Origin: Amycolatopsis keratiniphila subsp. keratiniphila
GTDB taxonomy: Bacteria; Actinomycetota; Actinomycetes; Mycobacteriales; Pseudonocardiaceae
Direction: 5' to 3'
DNA length: 64,000 nt
Assembly: GCF_001620365.2 (NCBI RefSeq)
Contig: NZ_LQMT02000037.1
Location: forward strand, 156,659-220,658
Shown: positions 44,075 through 51,676 of the stretch, in pieces
Numbering within the stretch: position 1 is the stretch's first letter
How the letters are laid out: every line of letters begins with the position of its first letter
The notes under the pieces: generated by a model
What the model was told of the DNA's origin: nothing
Databases searched by the model: none
What the model saw: only the letters and a program-made list of their open reading frames with translations
Translations under genes and position numbers: made by a program

Positions 44075-45277
44075 GTGGCCCGCGTTGTCGTTACCGGGGT
44101 CGGCCCGGTGTCGAGCATCGGGATCGGGATCGCCGCGTTCGCCGAGGCGCTCCGCACCGGCCGATCCGGGATCTCGCCCATCACCAGCTTCGACCCGGCC
44201 GGGTTCCCGCACCGGAACGCGGGCGAGGTCCAGACCTTCGATCCGGGTGCCCGGCTCCGCCGGGTCGACCCGGCGAGCTGGGGCCGGTCCAGCCAGTTCG
44301 CGGCCAGTGCCGCGCGGCTGGCGGTGGCCGACGCCCGGCTCGACCTGACGTCGGTGACGCCAGGGCGTGCCCACGCGATCATGGGCACCACCAGCGGTGA
44401 GTCCGCGGTCGCGGAGGCGCTCACCGAACAGATCATCGACGGCGGATTCGCCGCGCAGGACCCGGCCCTGCTGACCCAGCTGCCCGCCAACCGGTTGGCG
44501 AACGCGGTCAGCGAGGAACTGGAGCTCGCCGGGGAGTCGCTGACCATCGCGACCGCCTGCTCGGCGAGCAACTACGCGATCGGCTACGCCTACGACCTGC
44601 TGGCCGGCGGCGAGGCCGACGTCGTCTTCGCCGGCGGCGCCGATTCGGTGTGCCGCTGGGCGCACGCCGGGTTCTACCGGCTCGGCGCGCTGGCGAAGGA
44701 CGCCTGCACCCCGTTCGACAAGGACCGCGCCGGCATCCTGACCGGCGAGGGCGGCGCCGTGCTGGCGCTGGAGACCTTGGAGCACGCCACGAAACGGGGC
44801 GCCACGATCTACGCGGAACTGCTCGGGTACGGCGTCAACTGCGACGCCATCCACCCGGTCACGCCGGACGCGCCGACGGTCGCGGAATGCATGCGCATCG
44901 CGCACCGCAATTCCGGGATCTCACCGTCCGATGTGGACTACATCTGCGCGCACGGCACAGGCACGCAGGTGAACGACCTGGTCGAGAGCAAGGCGGTGCT
45001 CGAAGTGTTCGGCGAGCGTCCGCCGCCGATCAGCTCGATCAAGTCGATGCTCGGCCACACCATGGGCGCGGCCTGCGGGTTCGGCGCGATCGCCTCGACC
45101 ATCGCGATCGACCGCGGTTTCCTGCCGCCCACGGTCAACTGGACCACCGAAGACCCGGAGCTGGGTGTCGACCCGGTGCCGAACGCGGCCAGGGCGGCGA
45201 ACGTGCGGGTGGTCCAGAACGACGGTTTCGCCTTCGGTGGCAACAACGCCATCGTGATGTTGGGAGCGCCAGAATGA
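44075..45277 (+). CDS. Ketosynthase (KS-alpha), catalytic
   Basis: 400 aa. Full FabF-type triad: Cys about 162 in IATACSASNYAIGY, His about 293 in CAHGTGTQVND and His about 328 in SMLGHTMGAACGFG. It ends NDGFAFGGNNAIVML. Together with the following degenerate KS it should form a KS/CLF heterodimer that condenses malonyl-ACP units. Start GTG immediately follows the ACP gene. Closest in layout to KSs of reducing type II PKS (ishigamide, aryl polyene). Confidence 0.94.
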   Translation: MARVVVTGVGPVSSIGIGIAAFAEALRTGRSGISPITSFDPAGFPHRNAGEVQTFDPGARLRRVDPASWGRSSQFAASAARLAVADARLDLTSVTPGRAHAIMGTTSGESAVAEALTEQIIDGGFAAQDPALLTQLPANRLANAVSEELELAGESLTIATACSASNYAIGYAYDLLAGGEADVVFAGGADSVCRWAHAGFYRLGALAKDACTPFDKDRAGILTGEGGAVLALETLEHATKRGATIYAELLGYGVNCDAIHPVTPDAPTVAECMRIAHRNSGISPSDVDYICAHGTGTQVNDLVESKAVLEVFGERPPPISSIKSMLGHTMGAACGFGAIASTIAIDRGFLPPTVNWTTEDPELGVDPVPNAARAANVRVVQNDGFAFGGNNAIVMLGAPE

Positions 45278-46386
45278 GCGGTGTGGTGGTGACCGGCTGG
45301 AGCGCGCTGACCTCCGCGGGCGTCGGCGTGGACGCGCTGGCGAAGCGGCTCGAGCTGGCCGAGGCCGGTCAAGTCCAGAAGGGCCAGGAGATCGGCGATC
45401 TCTACGAGGAGCCCTTACCCGCGGCGAAAGGGCACTTCCTGCCGAGCTTCAGCCCGCGGGAACATCTGGGACGCAAGGGAACCAGCACCTACGACCGGGC
45501 CACCGGACTCGCCGTGGTGTGCTGCCAGGAGGCACTGCGTGAGGCCGGGGTCACCCTCGACGACGAGGTCCGGCCGCGGATCGGTGTGGTGCTCGGGACC
45601 TCGCTGGGCAGCTTCAAGTCCACCAGCGACTACACGCGCGAGACCCTCGTGCAGGAGAAGCCGTATCTGGTCAACCCGATGCTGTTCCCGAACACGGTGA
45701 TGAACTGCGCCGCCGGGCAGGTCGCCATCCGGTTCGGCCTGCGCGGGGTCAACACCACCATCGCGGGCGGCACGCTCGGTTTCCTCAACGCCCTGCGCTA
45801 CGCCGGCAACGCCATCGACCGTGGCCACGTCGACGTCGTGGTCGCAGGCGCGGTGGAGGAGTTCACGCCGCACCGCGCGTGGTCGACGCATCTGACCGGG
45901 GCCACCGAGGTCGTCGCCGCCGGTGAGGCGGCCGGAATGTTCGTGCTGGCCAAGGAAAACACGCCGGAATGGGCGGGTACGCGGCAGCGCGCCGGTGTCC
46001 TCGCGGTCGCCACGGCGTACGGGCCGGGCGGTGGTGACGCCGCCGAGACCGCGCTCGCCGGATGCGTGCACCGGGTGCTGGCGAAGGCGGGCGCGGATCC
46101 GTCCGAAGTGTCCACTGTGTACACAGGTGAGGCCGACGACGGCGACCGGCGTGAGTACGGCCCGATCGTCCGAGCACTCGGCCACCGTCCGAAACGGGTC
46201 ATGGTCAAGCGGCTGTTCGGCGAATGCGACGCGGCTTCGGGTGCGGTGGCGCTCGGTGTCCTGCTTGCCGAAGAGCGCGATGGTCGGCCCGGCGGACTGT
46301 GCCTGCTCACCGCGCGGGGCGCGGACGGCGCTGTCGGCGCCGCCATCGTGAGGAGGTACGCCGATGGCGGTCCTGATCGCGGGTAG
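45274..46386 (+). CDS. Chain-length-factor-like KS (catalytically dead)
   Basis: 370 aa, overlapping the KS (ATGA). The active-site Cys stretch is replaced by TTIAGGTLGFL, so by alignment the nucleophile is lost (Thr at about 167). The His motifs are replaced by YTGEADDGDRREYG and RLFGECDAASGAVAL. This is the pattern of a chain-length factor. One TTA leucine codon at 45415-45417, rare in such GC-rich genes, may impose bldA-like control. It pairs with the upstream KS. Confidence 0.87.
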   Translation: MSGVVVTGWSALTSAGVGVDALAKRLELAEAGQVQKGQEIGDLYEEPLPAAKGHFLPSFSPREHLGRKGTSTYDRATGLAVVCCQEALREAGVTLDDEVRPRIGVVLGTSLGSFKSTSDYTRETLVQEKPYLVNPMLFPNTVMNCAAGQVAIRFGLRGVNTTIAGGTLGFLNALRYAGNAIDRGHVDVVVAGAVEEFTPHRAWSTHLTGATEVVAAGEAAGMFVLAKENTPEWAGTRQRAGVLAVATAYGPGGGDAAETALAGCVHRVLAKAGADPSEVSTVYTGEADDGDRREYGPIVRALGHRPKRVMVKRLFGECDAASGAVALGVLLAEERDGRPGGLCLLTARGADGAVGAAIVRRYADGGPDRG

Positions 46387-47479
46387 CGCGGTGCGCACCT
46401 GCCTCGGTTCGGGAGCGGAGACGTTCGAGGGCCTGCTTCGCGGCGCCTGCGGCGTCTCACCGCTCCGGTACGGCGATCCGGAAAAGCTGAATGTCGCCTA
46501 TGGCTACCACGCCGACCTGGCCGACGAGCCGTTCCGCGCGGGACGGCTCCTCGCCGAGTGTCTGAAGGAAGCCGTCGCACAGTCCGGTGTGGACACCGCC
46601 GCCCAGCGGGTCGCCGTCCTCGTCGGTACGGGCCTTCGTGAACTGTCCGCGGTGGAACGGCTGGCGCTCACCGGGGAGACCGTGGCCGCCGATCGGCTGG
46701 ACTTCGCCGACGTCGTGGCCGGAGCACTGCCCGGCGTCACGGACGTGACCACGGTCGTCAACGCGTGCAGCGCGGGCGGCCACGTGCTCGCGCTCGCACA
46801 GGATCTGCTGGAACTGGGCGAATGCGATGCCGTCGTGGTGGCCGCCGCCGACGCGATGACGCGGTCGATGCTCGCCATGGTCGGCCGGGTCGCCGAGGAA
46901 CCGACCGAGCGGGTGCGCCCGTTCGATCGCGACCGCACCGGCGTGCTCCTCGGCGAGGGCGCGGCGGTGCTCGTCGTCGTGCCCGGGACCTGGGACGGCC
47001 CGGCGCTCGGCAAGGTCACCGCGACCGGCCTCTCCTGCGACGCCTACCACGCCACGGCGCCGGACATCGAGGGCATCGCCCGCGCGATGTCCGACGCCTA
47101 CACGCGTGCGGGCCGCATACCGTCCGATGTGGACGTGGTGGTCGCGCACGCCACCGGCACCGCGCTCAACGACCCGGTCGAATGCGACGCGCTGCGCAAG
47201 GTCGTCCTCGGTGGCGGCGGGAATCCGCTCGTCACCGCGGTCAAGGGCGCCACGGGGCACACCTCCGGCAGTGCCGCACTGGTCAACGTGGACGTCGCGC
47301 TGCGGATCTTCGCCTCCGGCGAGATTCCCGCGGTCACCGGTCTTTCCGAGCCGCTCGACGAGGCGACCGGACTGCGCCTGGTCATCGGCGAGGCGGTCGC
47401 CGCCCGGCCGGAACTGGTGCAGGTCAACGCGTTCGGCTTCGGCGGGGTCAACGCCGTCACACTGCTGGAGCGGGTATGA
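46364..47479 (+). CDS. Second ketosynthase, catalytic
   Basis: 371 aa from the ATG at 46364 (GAGGAGG upstream), overlapping the preceding gene by 23 bases. Triad present: Cys about 135 in VVNACSAGGHVLAL, His about 262 in VAHATGTALND and His about 299 in KGATGHTSGSAALV. It is shorter than KS-alpha (N-terminal region reduced), resembling the second KS (ApeR-like) of aryl-polyene clusters, which initiates or extends with a different substrate range. Confidence 0.9.
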   Translation: MAVLIAGSAVRTCLGSGAETFEGLLRGACGVSPLRYGDPEKLNVAYGYHADLADEPFRAGRLLAECLKEAVAQSGVDTAAQRVAVLVGTGLRELSAVERLALTGETVAADRLDFADVVAGALPGVTDVTTVVNACSAGGHVLALAQDLLELGECDAVVVAAADAMTRSMLAMVGRVAEEPTERVRPFDRDRTGVLLGEGAAVLVVVPGTWDGPALGKVTATGLSCDAYHATAPDIEGIARAMSDAYTRAGRIPSDVDVVVAHATGTALNDPVECDALRKVVLGGGGNPLVTAVKGATGHTSGSAALVNVDVALRIFASGEIPAVTGLSEPLDEATGLRLVIGEAVAARPELVQVNAFGFGGVNAVTLLERV

Positions 47480-48330
47480 CCGGCCGCGCGGGGGAGACCC
47501 GCCTGCTCCTCACGGGCTGGAGCCTGCATCTGCCGAGGATCGAGGAGTTCGACGGCGCGCCGCCGGAGAAGGCCGCCACCGTCCTCGGACGGAAAGGCCT
47601 GCTGTACAAGGAACCCTCGACCCGCTTGGCGTTGTGTGCGGTCCATCGTGCCCTTGGCTGGGAGCCGGGGCAGCGGGCCGCCGGGCCGATCGAAACCGGC
47701 ACCGCGGTGGTCGCGTGCAGCAACCTCGGCAACGTCGAGACGGTCGCGAAGGTCACGCGCGCGGTCGAGGCGGAAGGCGGCCGGGCGGTGAGCGTGCTCG
47801 ACGCGCCCAACGTCTCACCGAACGTCGTGGCCAGCACGGTCGCGCTGTGGTTCGGTTTCGGCGGCCCGAACCTGATGCTGTGCTCCGGCAGCACGGCCGG
47901 GCACGCCGGCCTGCGGATGGCGAGCCTGCTGCTGCGCTCCGGCCGGGCGACGCGGGTGGTACTCGTCGGGGCCGAGCCCGACGACGAGATCGCCTCGATC
48001 CTGCACGACGGACCGCTGCGCGCGGGGAGCGCGTGCGCGATCCTCGAGCCCTGGCGCGAAAACTCCGGGCACGTCGTCGTCGACGTCGCCCCAAGCGAGG
48101 CCGTGCAGCGAACAGTCGGCCCGGGTGGCTTCGACGTCAAGGAACGGTGGGGCGACTTCTACGGCGCGCACGGGGTCGTGGAGCTCGCGCTCGCCGCCCA
48201 CCTCGCCGTCACGGAAGGCGAAGGCCGCGTGGGCATCGGCCCGCGGCGTCCGGACGGCGGGCCGTCGGTCACCGTCACCGGGCTTGTTGGCGGAGCTGGG
48301 ATGGATTCGCGAACAGGACCGAGCGCGTGA
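47476..48330 (+). CDS. Truncated, inactive KS-like protein
   Basis: 284 aa, overlapping the preceding KS (ATGA). Only the KS N-terminal half is recognisable (TRLALCAVHRALGWEPG, VVASTVALWFGFGGPNLM). The Cys position aligns with Ser in LCSGSTAGHAGL, and both His motifs are absent. It is too regular and too well coupled to be a pseudogene; more likely a small chain-length-factor or KS-stabilising subunit, as ApeC-type proteins are. Confidence 0.8.
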   Translation: MTGRAGETRLLLTGWSLHLPRIEEFDGAPPEKAATVLGRKGLLYKEPSTRLALCAVHRALGWEPGQRAAGPIETGTAVVACSNLGNVETVAKVTRAVEAEGGRAVSVLDAPNVSPNVVASTVALWFGFGGPNLMLCSGSTAGHAGLRMASLLLRSGRATRVVLVGAEPDDEIASILHDGPLRAGSACAILEPWRENSGHVVVDVAPSEAVQRTVGPGGFDVKERWGDFYGAHGVVELALAAHLAVTEGEGRVGIGPRRPDGGPSVTVTGLVGGAGMDSRTGPSA

Positions 48331-48482
48331 ACCCGCCCCGGCCGAAGGCCCCGCCATCGCGGTGGCAGGACGCCCTGGTCGCCGTCGTGACATGGATGGT
48401 CAAGCAGCGTCCTGCCGACGTGATCGCGGACGCGGGTTCACCAACAGACACCGAGCAGAGCGATGAGATGGGGTTCCGGTGA
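48327..48482 (+). CDS. 51-aa micro-protein, translationally coupled
   Basis: GTG at 48327 overlaps the preceding stop (GTGA) and its own TGA overlaps the next start (GTGA), exactly as the neighbours do, which supports translation. Sequence starts MNPPRPKAPPSRWQDALVAV and has a short hydrophobic stretch (DALVAVVTWMV), then an acidic tail. No family is recognised. It could be a small regulatory or scaffold subunit of the KS complex or of the following hydrolase. Confidence 0.6.
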   Translation: MNPPRPKAPPSRWQDALVAVVTWMVKQRPADVIADAGSPTDTEQSDEMGFR

Positions 48483-49276
48483 ACGGTTCGGCGGTGAAGG
48501 CGCACACGATCGCGCCCGGCAGGCCCGGTGCGCCGCTGGTGCTGTTCGCGCACGGGATGGAAGGCCACTGGAAGAGCTGGACGCCGCTGGCCGCGCACCT
48601 CGATCAGGGCTACCGGATCGTTTCGCTGGAGCTGCCGTGGAAGGCGGGCAACGACTTCCGCTGGCGCAACCGCTCCTTCGGCAAGTGGCTCGGCGACGGG
48701 CTGGAGATGGTCGGCGCCACCCCGGACGTCCTCGTGGCGCATTCGTTCGGCGCCAACGCCGCATTGGAGCTGATGTGCGCGCTCGACCCGCGCGTCGGTT
48801 CGTCGGTGGCGTTGTTCTGCCCCTTCTATCGCCTGCCCCGCTACGAGGTGACCTGGCGGATGTTCGAACGCTCGCGCGAGACGTTCACCGCCCACGTCGG
48901 CGAGGGCGTCCGCGCCCGGCTCGGCAAACGGGCGGCCTCGCTGGACCCCGAGGTCGTCGACGGCATGGTCAAGATCGCGCTGAACCGCGCCGGCCCGCTC
49001 GGCTTCGCGGCGGTGTTCGACCGCTACGCCGCGAGCGCCGACCTCCAGCTCGGCAACGTCGAGATCCCGACGAAGGTGCTGGTGGGCGGCCTGGACCCGA
49101 CGCTGCCCGCCGAGTCCGCGCGCGTCCTCGCCGACGGCATGCCGGGCGCGACGCTGCACACGCTCGACCGCGGTGACCACTTCTTCCACGTCCGCTACGC
49201 CCGGTACGCCGCGGCCGAGGTGACCGGCCTCGTCGAAGACGTCCGGACCCTTCCGAAGGTAGGTGAACTCCGATGA
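48479..49276 (+). CDS. Alpha/beta hydrolase (thioesterase-like)
   Basis: 265 aa. Oxyanion motif FAHGMEGHWKSW, nucleophile Ser in LVAHSFGANAALEL (G-x-S-x-G variant A-H-S-F-G), and C-terminal His in LDRGDHFFHVRYA. Position in the operon, directly after the KS set, favours release or editing of ACP-bound chains. Coupled by overlap on both sides. Confidence 0.85.
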   Translation: MNGSAVKAHTIAPGRPGAPLVLFAHGMEGHWKSWTPLAAHLDQGYRIVSLELPWKAGNDFRWRNRSFGKWLGDGLEMVGATPDVLVAHSFGANAALELMCALDPRVGSSVALFCPFYRLPRYEVTWRMFERSRETFTAHVGEGVRARLGKRAASLDPEVVDGMVKIALNRAGPLGFAAVFDRYAASADLQLGNVEIPTKVLVGGLDPTLPAESARVLADGMPGATLHTLDRGDHFFHVRYARYAAAEVTGLVEDVRTLPKVGELR

Positions 49277-50193
49277 CCGCAGTCCTGCGGCCAAGCCGGA
49301 CCGTCACGCACGGCCGCCCCGCGTTCGAGGGCGCCAACATCCGCACCTGGATCGGTTTCAAGCACTTCATGTACCTGGTCGAGCAGGGTGTCCTGCAGTG
49401 GCTGCGCGACCAGGGCACGAGTGCGCGCGACCTCTTCCTGGAGCACGGTCTCGGCGCGGAGATCGTCGACTGCTCGGTGCAGTTGCCCGCGGTGCTGGAA
49501 CTCGACGACGAGGTCGAGGTCGAGGTCACGCCCGGGCGCGGCGACAAGCTGAACGTCCAGCTCTCGGTGGTCCGTGGCGGCGAGAAGGTCACCGTGCTGC
49601 GCGGCAAGGTCACCGTCGCGCTCGTCCGCGAGCGGGCCGCCGACAGCCGGGCCGCCGCTCCGGAGGGCTTGGCGCACCTGGAAATCCCGGCGCTGGAGTC
49701 CACTGTGGAGAGGATCGCGATCCCCGACGGCGAGACCGCCGAATCGGTGCTGACCGCCTCGCCGGGCGCGTTCCTGTGGTCATGGCGTGCCCCGTACTTC
49801 TACTGCCACTACTCCGACCGCGTCCAGCACTCCGGGTTCGTCCGGACGCTGGAGGAGGTCGTCGACCGGTACCTGGCCGACCGCGGTATCTCCGTCGGCC
49901 GCATGCTGTCCGAACGCGCCTGGATCCCGGTCGTCTCCCGCGCCCGCGTGCGGCTGCTGGAGGACGCGCGGATGGAGGAGACGGTGCACACCGTCTTCAC
50001 CGTCACCGACATCCTGCGCGGCGTCATGTTCGACGGCCGCATGGACTGCTATGTCCAACGTGGACAGGAGCTCGTCCCGGTCGCCACCGCCCAGATCCTG
50101 CACGGCTACGCCATCGCGGCCGGGCCGGGCGCGGGCGGCATGGCCGAACTGGACGAGGGTGTCGTGCACGCGCTGATCGGGGACCGGACGTGA
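49273..50193 (+). CDS. Hotdog-fold (double) thioesterase-like protein
   Basis: 306 aa. The N-terminal half resembles 4HBT/FabZ-superfamily hotdog domains (ANIRTWIGFKHFMYLVEQGV, then AEIVDCSVQLPAVLELDDEV and VTPGRGDKLNVQLSVVRGG). The second half repeats the pattern (GAFLWSWRAPYFYCHYSDRV, DARMEETVHTVFTVTDILRG). A tandem hotdog is likely. Possible jobs: thioesterase, or dehydratase/cyclase. No family-specific active site can be assigned with confidence. Confidence 0.72.
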   Translation: MTAVLRPSRTVTHGRPAFEGANIRTWIGFKHFMYLVEQGVLQWLRDQGTSARDLFLEHGLGAEIVDCSVQLPAVLELDDEVEVEVTPGRGDKLNVQLSVVRGGEKVTVLRGKVTVALVRERAADSRAAAPEGLAHLEIPALESTVERIAIPDGETAESVLTASPGAFLWSWRAPYFYCHYSDRVQHSGFVRTLEEVVDRYLADRGISVGRMLSERAWIPVVSRARVRLLEDARMEETVHTVFTVTDILRGVMFDGRMDCYVQRGQELVPVATAQILHGYAIAAGPGAGGMAELDEGVVHALIGDRT

Positions 50194-50822
50194 GCCGGCC
50201 CGCCAAGCTGTACTTCTCGCTGCGCAGCCCGTACAGCTGGCTCGCGATCAACAAGCTGCGCGACGAGGTACCCGGCGCCCTCGAACAGCTGGAGTGCTAC
50301 CCGTACTGGGATCCGGACACGGTGACCGGCGCCGGCCTCGACGAGCGCGGCGGCGAGTTCCACTACGTGCAGATGAGCCGCGCGAAGCATCTGTACATGC
50401 TGATGGACACCAAACGGATCGCCGAGGCGCAGGGCCGCAAGATGGCCTGGCCGATCGACATCGAGCCGTGGTGGGAGCTGCCGCATCTGGCCTGGCTGCG
50501 GGCACGCCGCGAGGGTGTCGAGTGGCCGTTCTACGACGCGCTGAACGAGGCGCGCTGGGGCCGCGGCGACAACATCTGCGAGCCGGACATCGTGCGCGCG
50601 GCGGCCGAGCAGGCCGGGCTCGATCCGGAGCTGGCCGTCGCCGCGGTCGACGACCCGGAGATCCGCGCCGAGGGCGTCGACTGCCTCTACCAGGCCTATC
50701 TCGACGACATCTTCGGCATCCCCTACTTCAAATGGGGCCGGCACCGCTACTGGGGATTCGACCGGCTGGACGGCTTCCTCGGGGTCTGGCGGCCGACCGT
50801 GCGAGAGGAACGAGCGGCATGA
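50190..50822 (+). CDS. DsbA/2-hydroxychromene-2-carboxylate isomerase-like protein
   Basis: 210 aa from GTG 50190 (GTGA overlap). Thioredoxin-fold kappa-class GST-like: opening KLYFSLRSPYSWLAINKL has the Ser used by HCCA isomerases for thiol cofactor binding. The C-terminal part YLDDIFGIPYFKWGRHRYWG fits the substrate-closing motif (GIPxF-G). There is no CxxC. It could catalyse a thiol-assisted double-bond or ring isomerisation, suitable for a polyene. Confidence 0.85.
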   Translation: MSRPAKLYFSLRSPYSWLAINKLRDEVPGALEQLECYPYWDPDTVTGAGLDERGGEFHYVQMSRAKHLYMLMDTKRIAEAQGRKMAWPIDIEPWWELPHLAWLRARREGVEWPFYDALNEARWGRGDNICEPDIVRAAAEQAGLDPELAVAAVDDPEIRAEGVDCLYQAYLDDIFGIPYFKWGRHRYWGFDRLDGFLGVWRPTVREERAA

Positions 50823-50941
50823 GCGAGGACCAGGAAGCCACGGTCACCGAGCTGCCCACCGATCAGTGGTACGGCGTGCCGTCCGAACTGCTGGACGAGG
50901 GCGCCGCCTACGACTGGGACAGCCCGGGCGGCTGCGGATGA
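50819..50941 (+). CDS. 40-aa micro-protein ending GGCG
   Basis: The ATG at 50819 overlaps the previous stop and the TGA overlaps the aldolase ATG, so it is tightly coupled. It is acidic: MSEDQEATVTELPTDQWYGV, then LLDEGAAYDWDSPGGCG. The short leader-like acidic N-half and Tyr/Trp/Gly/Cys-rich C terminus recall small modified peptides, and the -GGC- end recalls the masked di-glycine of sulfur-carrier proteins such as QbsE. No dedicated RiPP enzyme is seen, and 40 aa is too short for a ubiquitin-like fold. Function unknown. Confidence 0.6.
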   Translation: MSEDQEATVTELPTDQWYGVPSELLDEGAAYDWDSPGGCG

Positions 50942-51666
50942 GAACCGTCGAAGAGGAACGGCTCTACCGCAAACAACGGCTGGCGGCGACCATGCGGCTG
51001 TTCGCGGTGCGCGGTTTCGACGAGGGCGCGGGCGGGCACGTGACCGCCCGCGACCCCGGCGATCCGGACCGGTTCTGGATCAACCCGTTCGGTGTCCACT
51101 TCGGACACGTCCGGGTCAGCGATCTGTTGCTGGTCGACGGCCGGGGCGAGATCGTCGAGGGCGACGGGCGGATCAACCCGGCCGGGTTCGTCATCCATTC
51201 GCACGTCCACGCCGCGCGGCCCGACGTCGTCGCGGTCGCGCACGCGCATTCCACCTACGGGCGCGCGTGGGCGGCGCTCGGCCGCAAACTCGACCCGATC
51301 ACCCAGGACGCGTGCGCGTTCTACGAGGACCACGAGGTCTTCGACGAATTCGGCGGCGTGGTGCTGGATTCCGACGAGGGCAAGCGGATCGCGGTCCGGC
51401 TCGGCACGGGCAAGGCGGTGATCCTGCGCAACCACGGGCTGCTCACGGTCGGCGGCACGGTGCAGGAGGCGGCCTGGTGGTTCACCACCATGGACAGCTC
51501 GTGTCACGTGCAGTTGCTCGCGGAGGCGGCCGGGAACCCGGTGAAGATCGAGCCCGAGGTCGCGCGGCACACCGCGTCGACCATCGGGACGCCGGGGATG
51601 GGGCGGCTCAACTTCCGGCCGTTGTACGCCGATCTGGTGCGCCGCCAACCGGATTTGCTCGACTGA
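50938..51666 (+). CDS. Class II aldolase/adducin-family protein
   Basis: 242 aa from the ATG at 50938. Zn-binding His of the class II aldolase fold are visible in FVIHSHVHAARP and VAHAHSTYGRAW, with a third in LRNHGLLTVGG. GGHVTARDPGDPDRFWINPF is the N-terminal signature. Members are aldolases, epimerases or decarboxylases. It may perform a retro-aldol or isomerisation step in tailoring, or on a sugar. It is preceded by the micro-protein and followed by the ligase-P450 fusion after ten bases. Confidence 0.88.
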   Translation: MRTVEEERLYRKQRLAATMRLFAVRGFDEGAGGHVTARDPGDPDRFWINPFGVHFGHVRVSDLLLVDGRGEIVEGDGRINPAGFVIHSHVHAARPDVVAVAHAHSTYGRAWAALGRKLDPITQDACAFYEDHEVFDEFGGVVLDSDEGKRIAVRLGTGKAVILRNHGLLTVGGTVQEAAWWFTTMDSSCHVQLLAEAAGNPVKIEPEVARHTASTIGTPGMGRLNFRPLYADLVRRQPDLLD

Positions 51667-51676
51667 GGGGAAGGTC

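Noticed and set aside
50819..50941. Mycofactocin-type precursor peptide
   Set aside because: The C terminus is GGCG rather than the MftA-type ending, and no radical-SAM or MftB-like partner is nearby.
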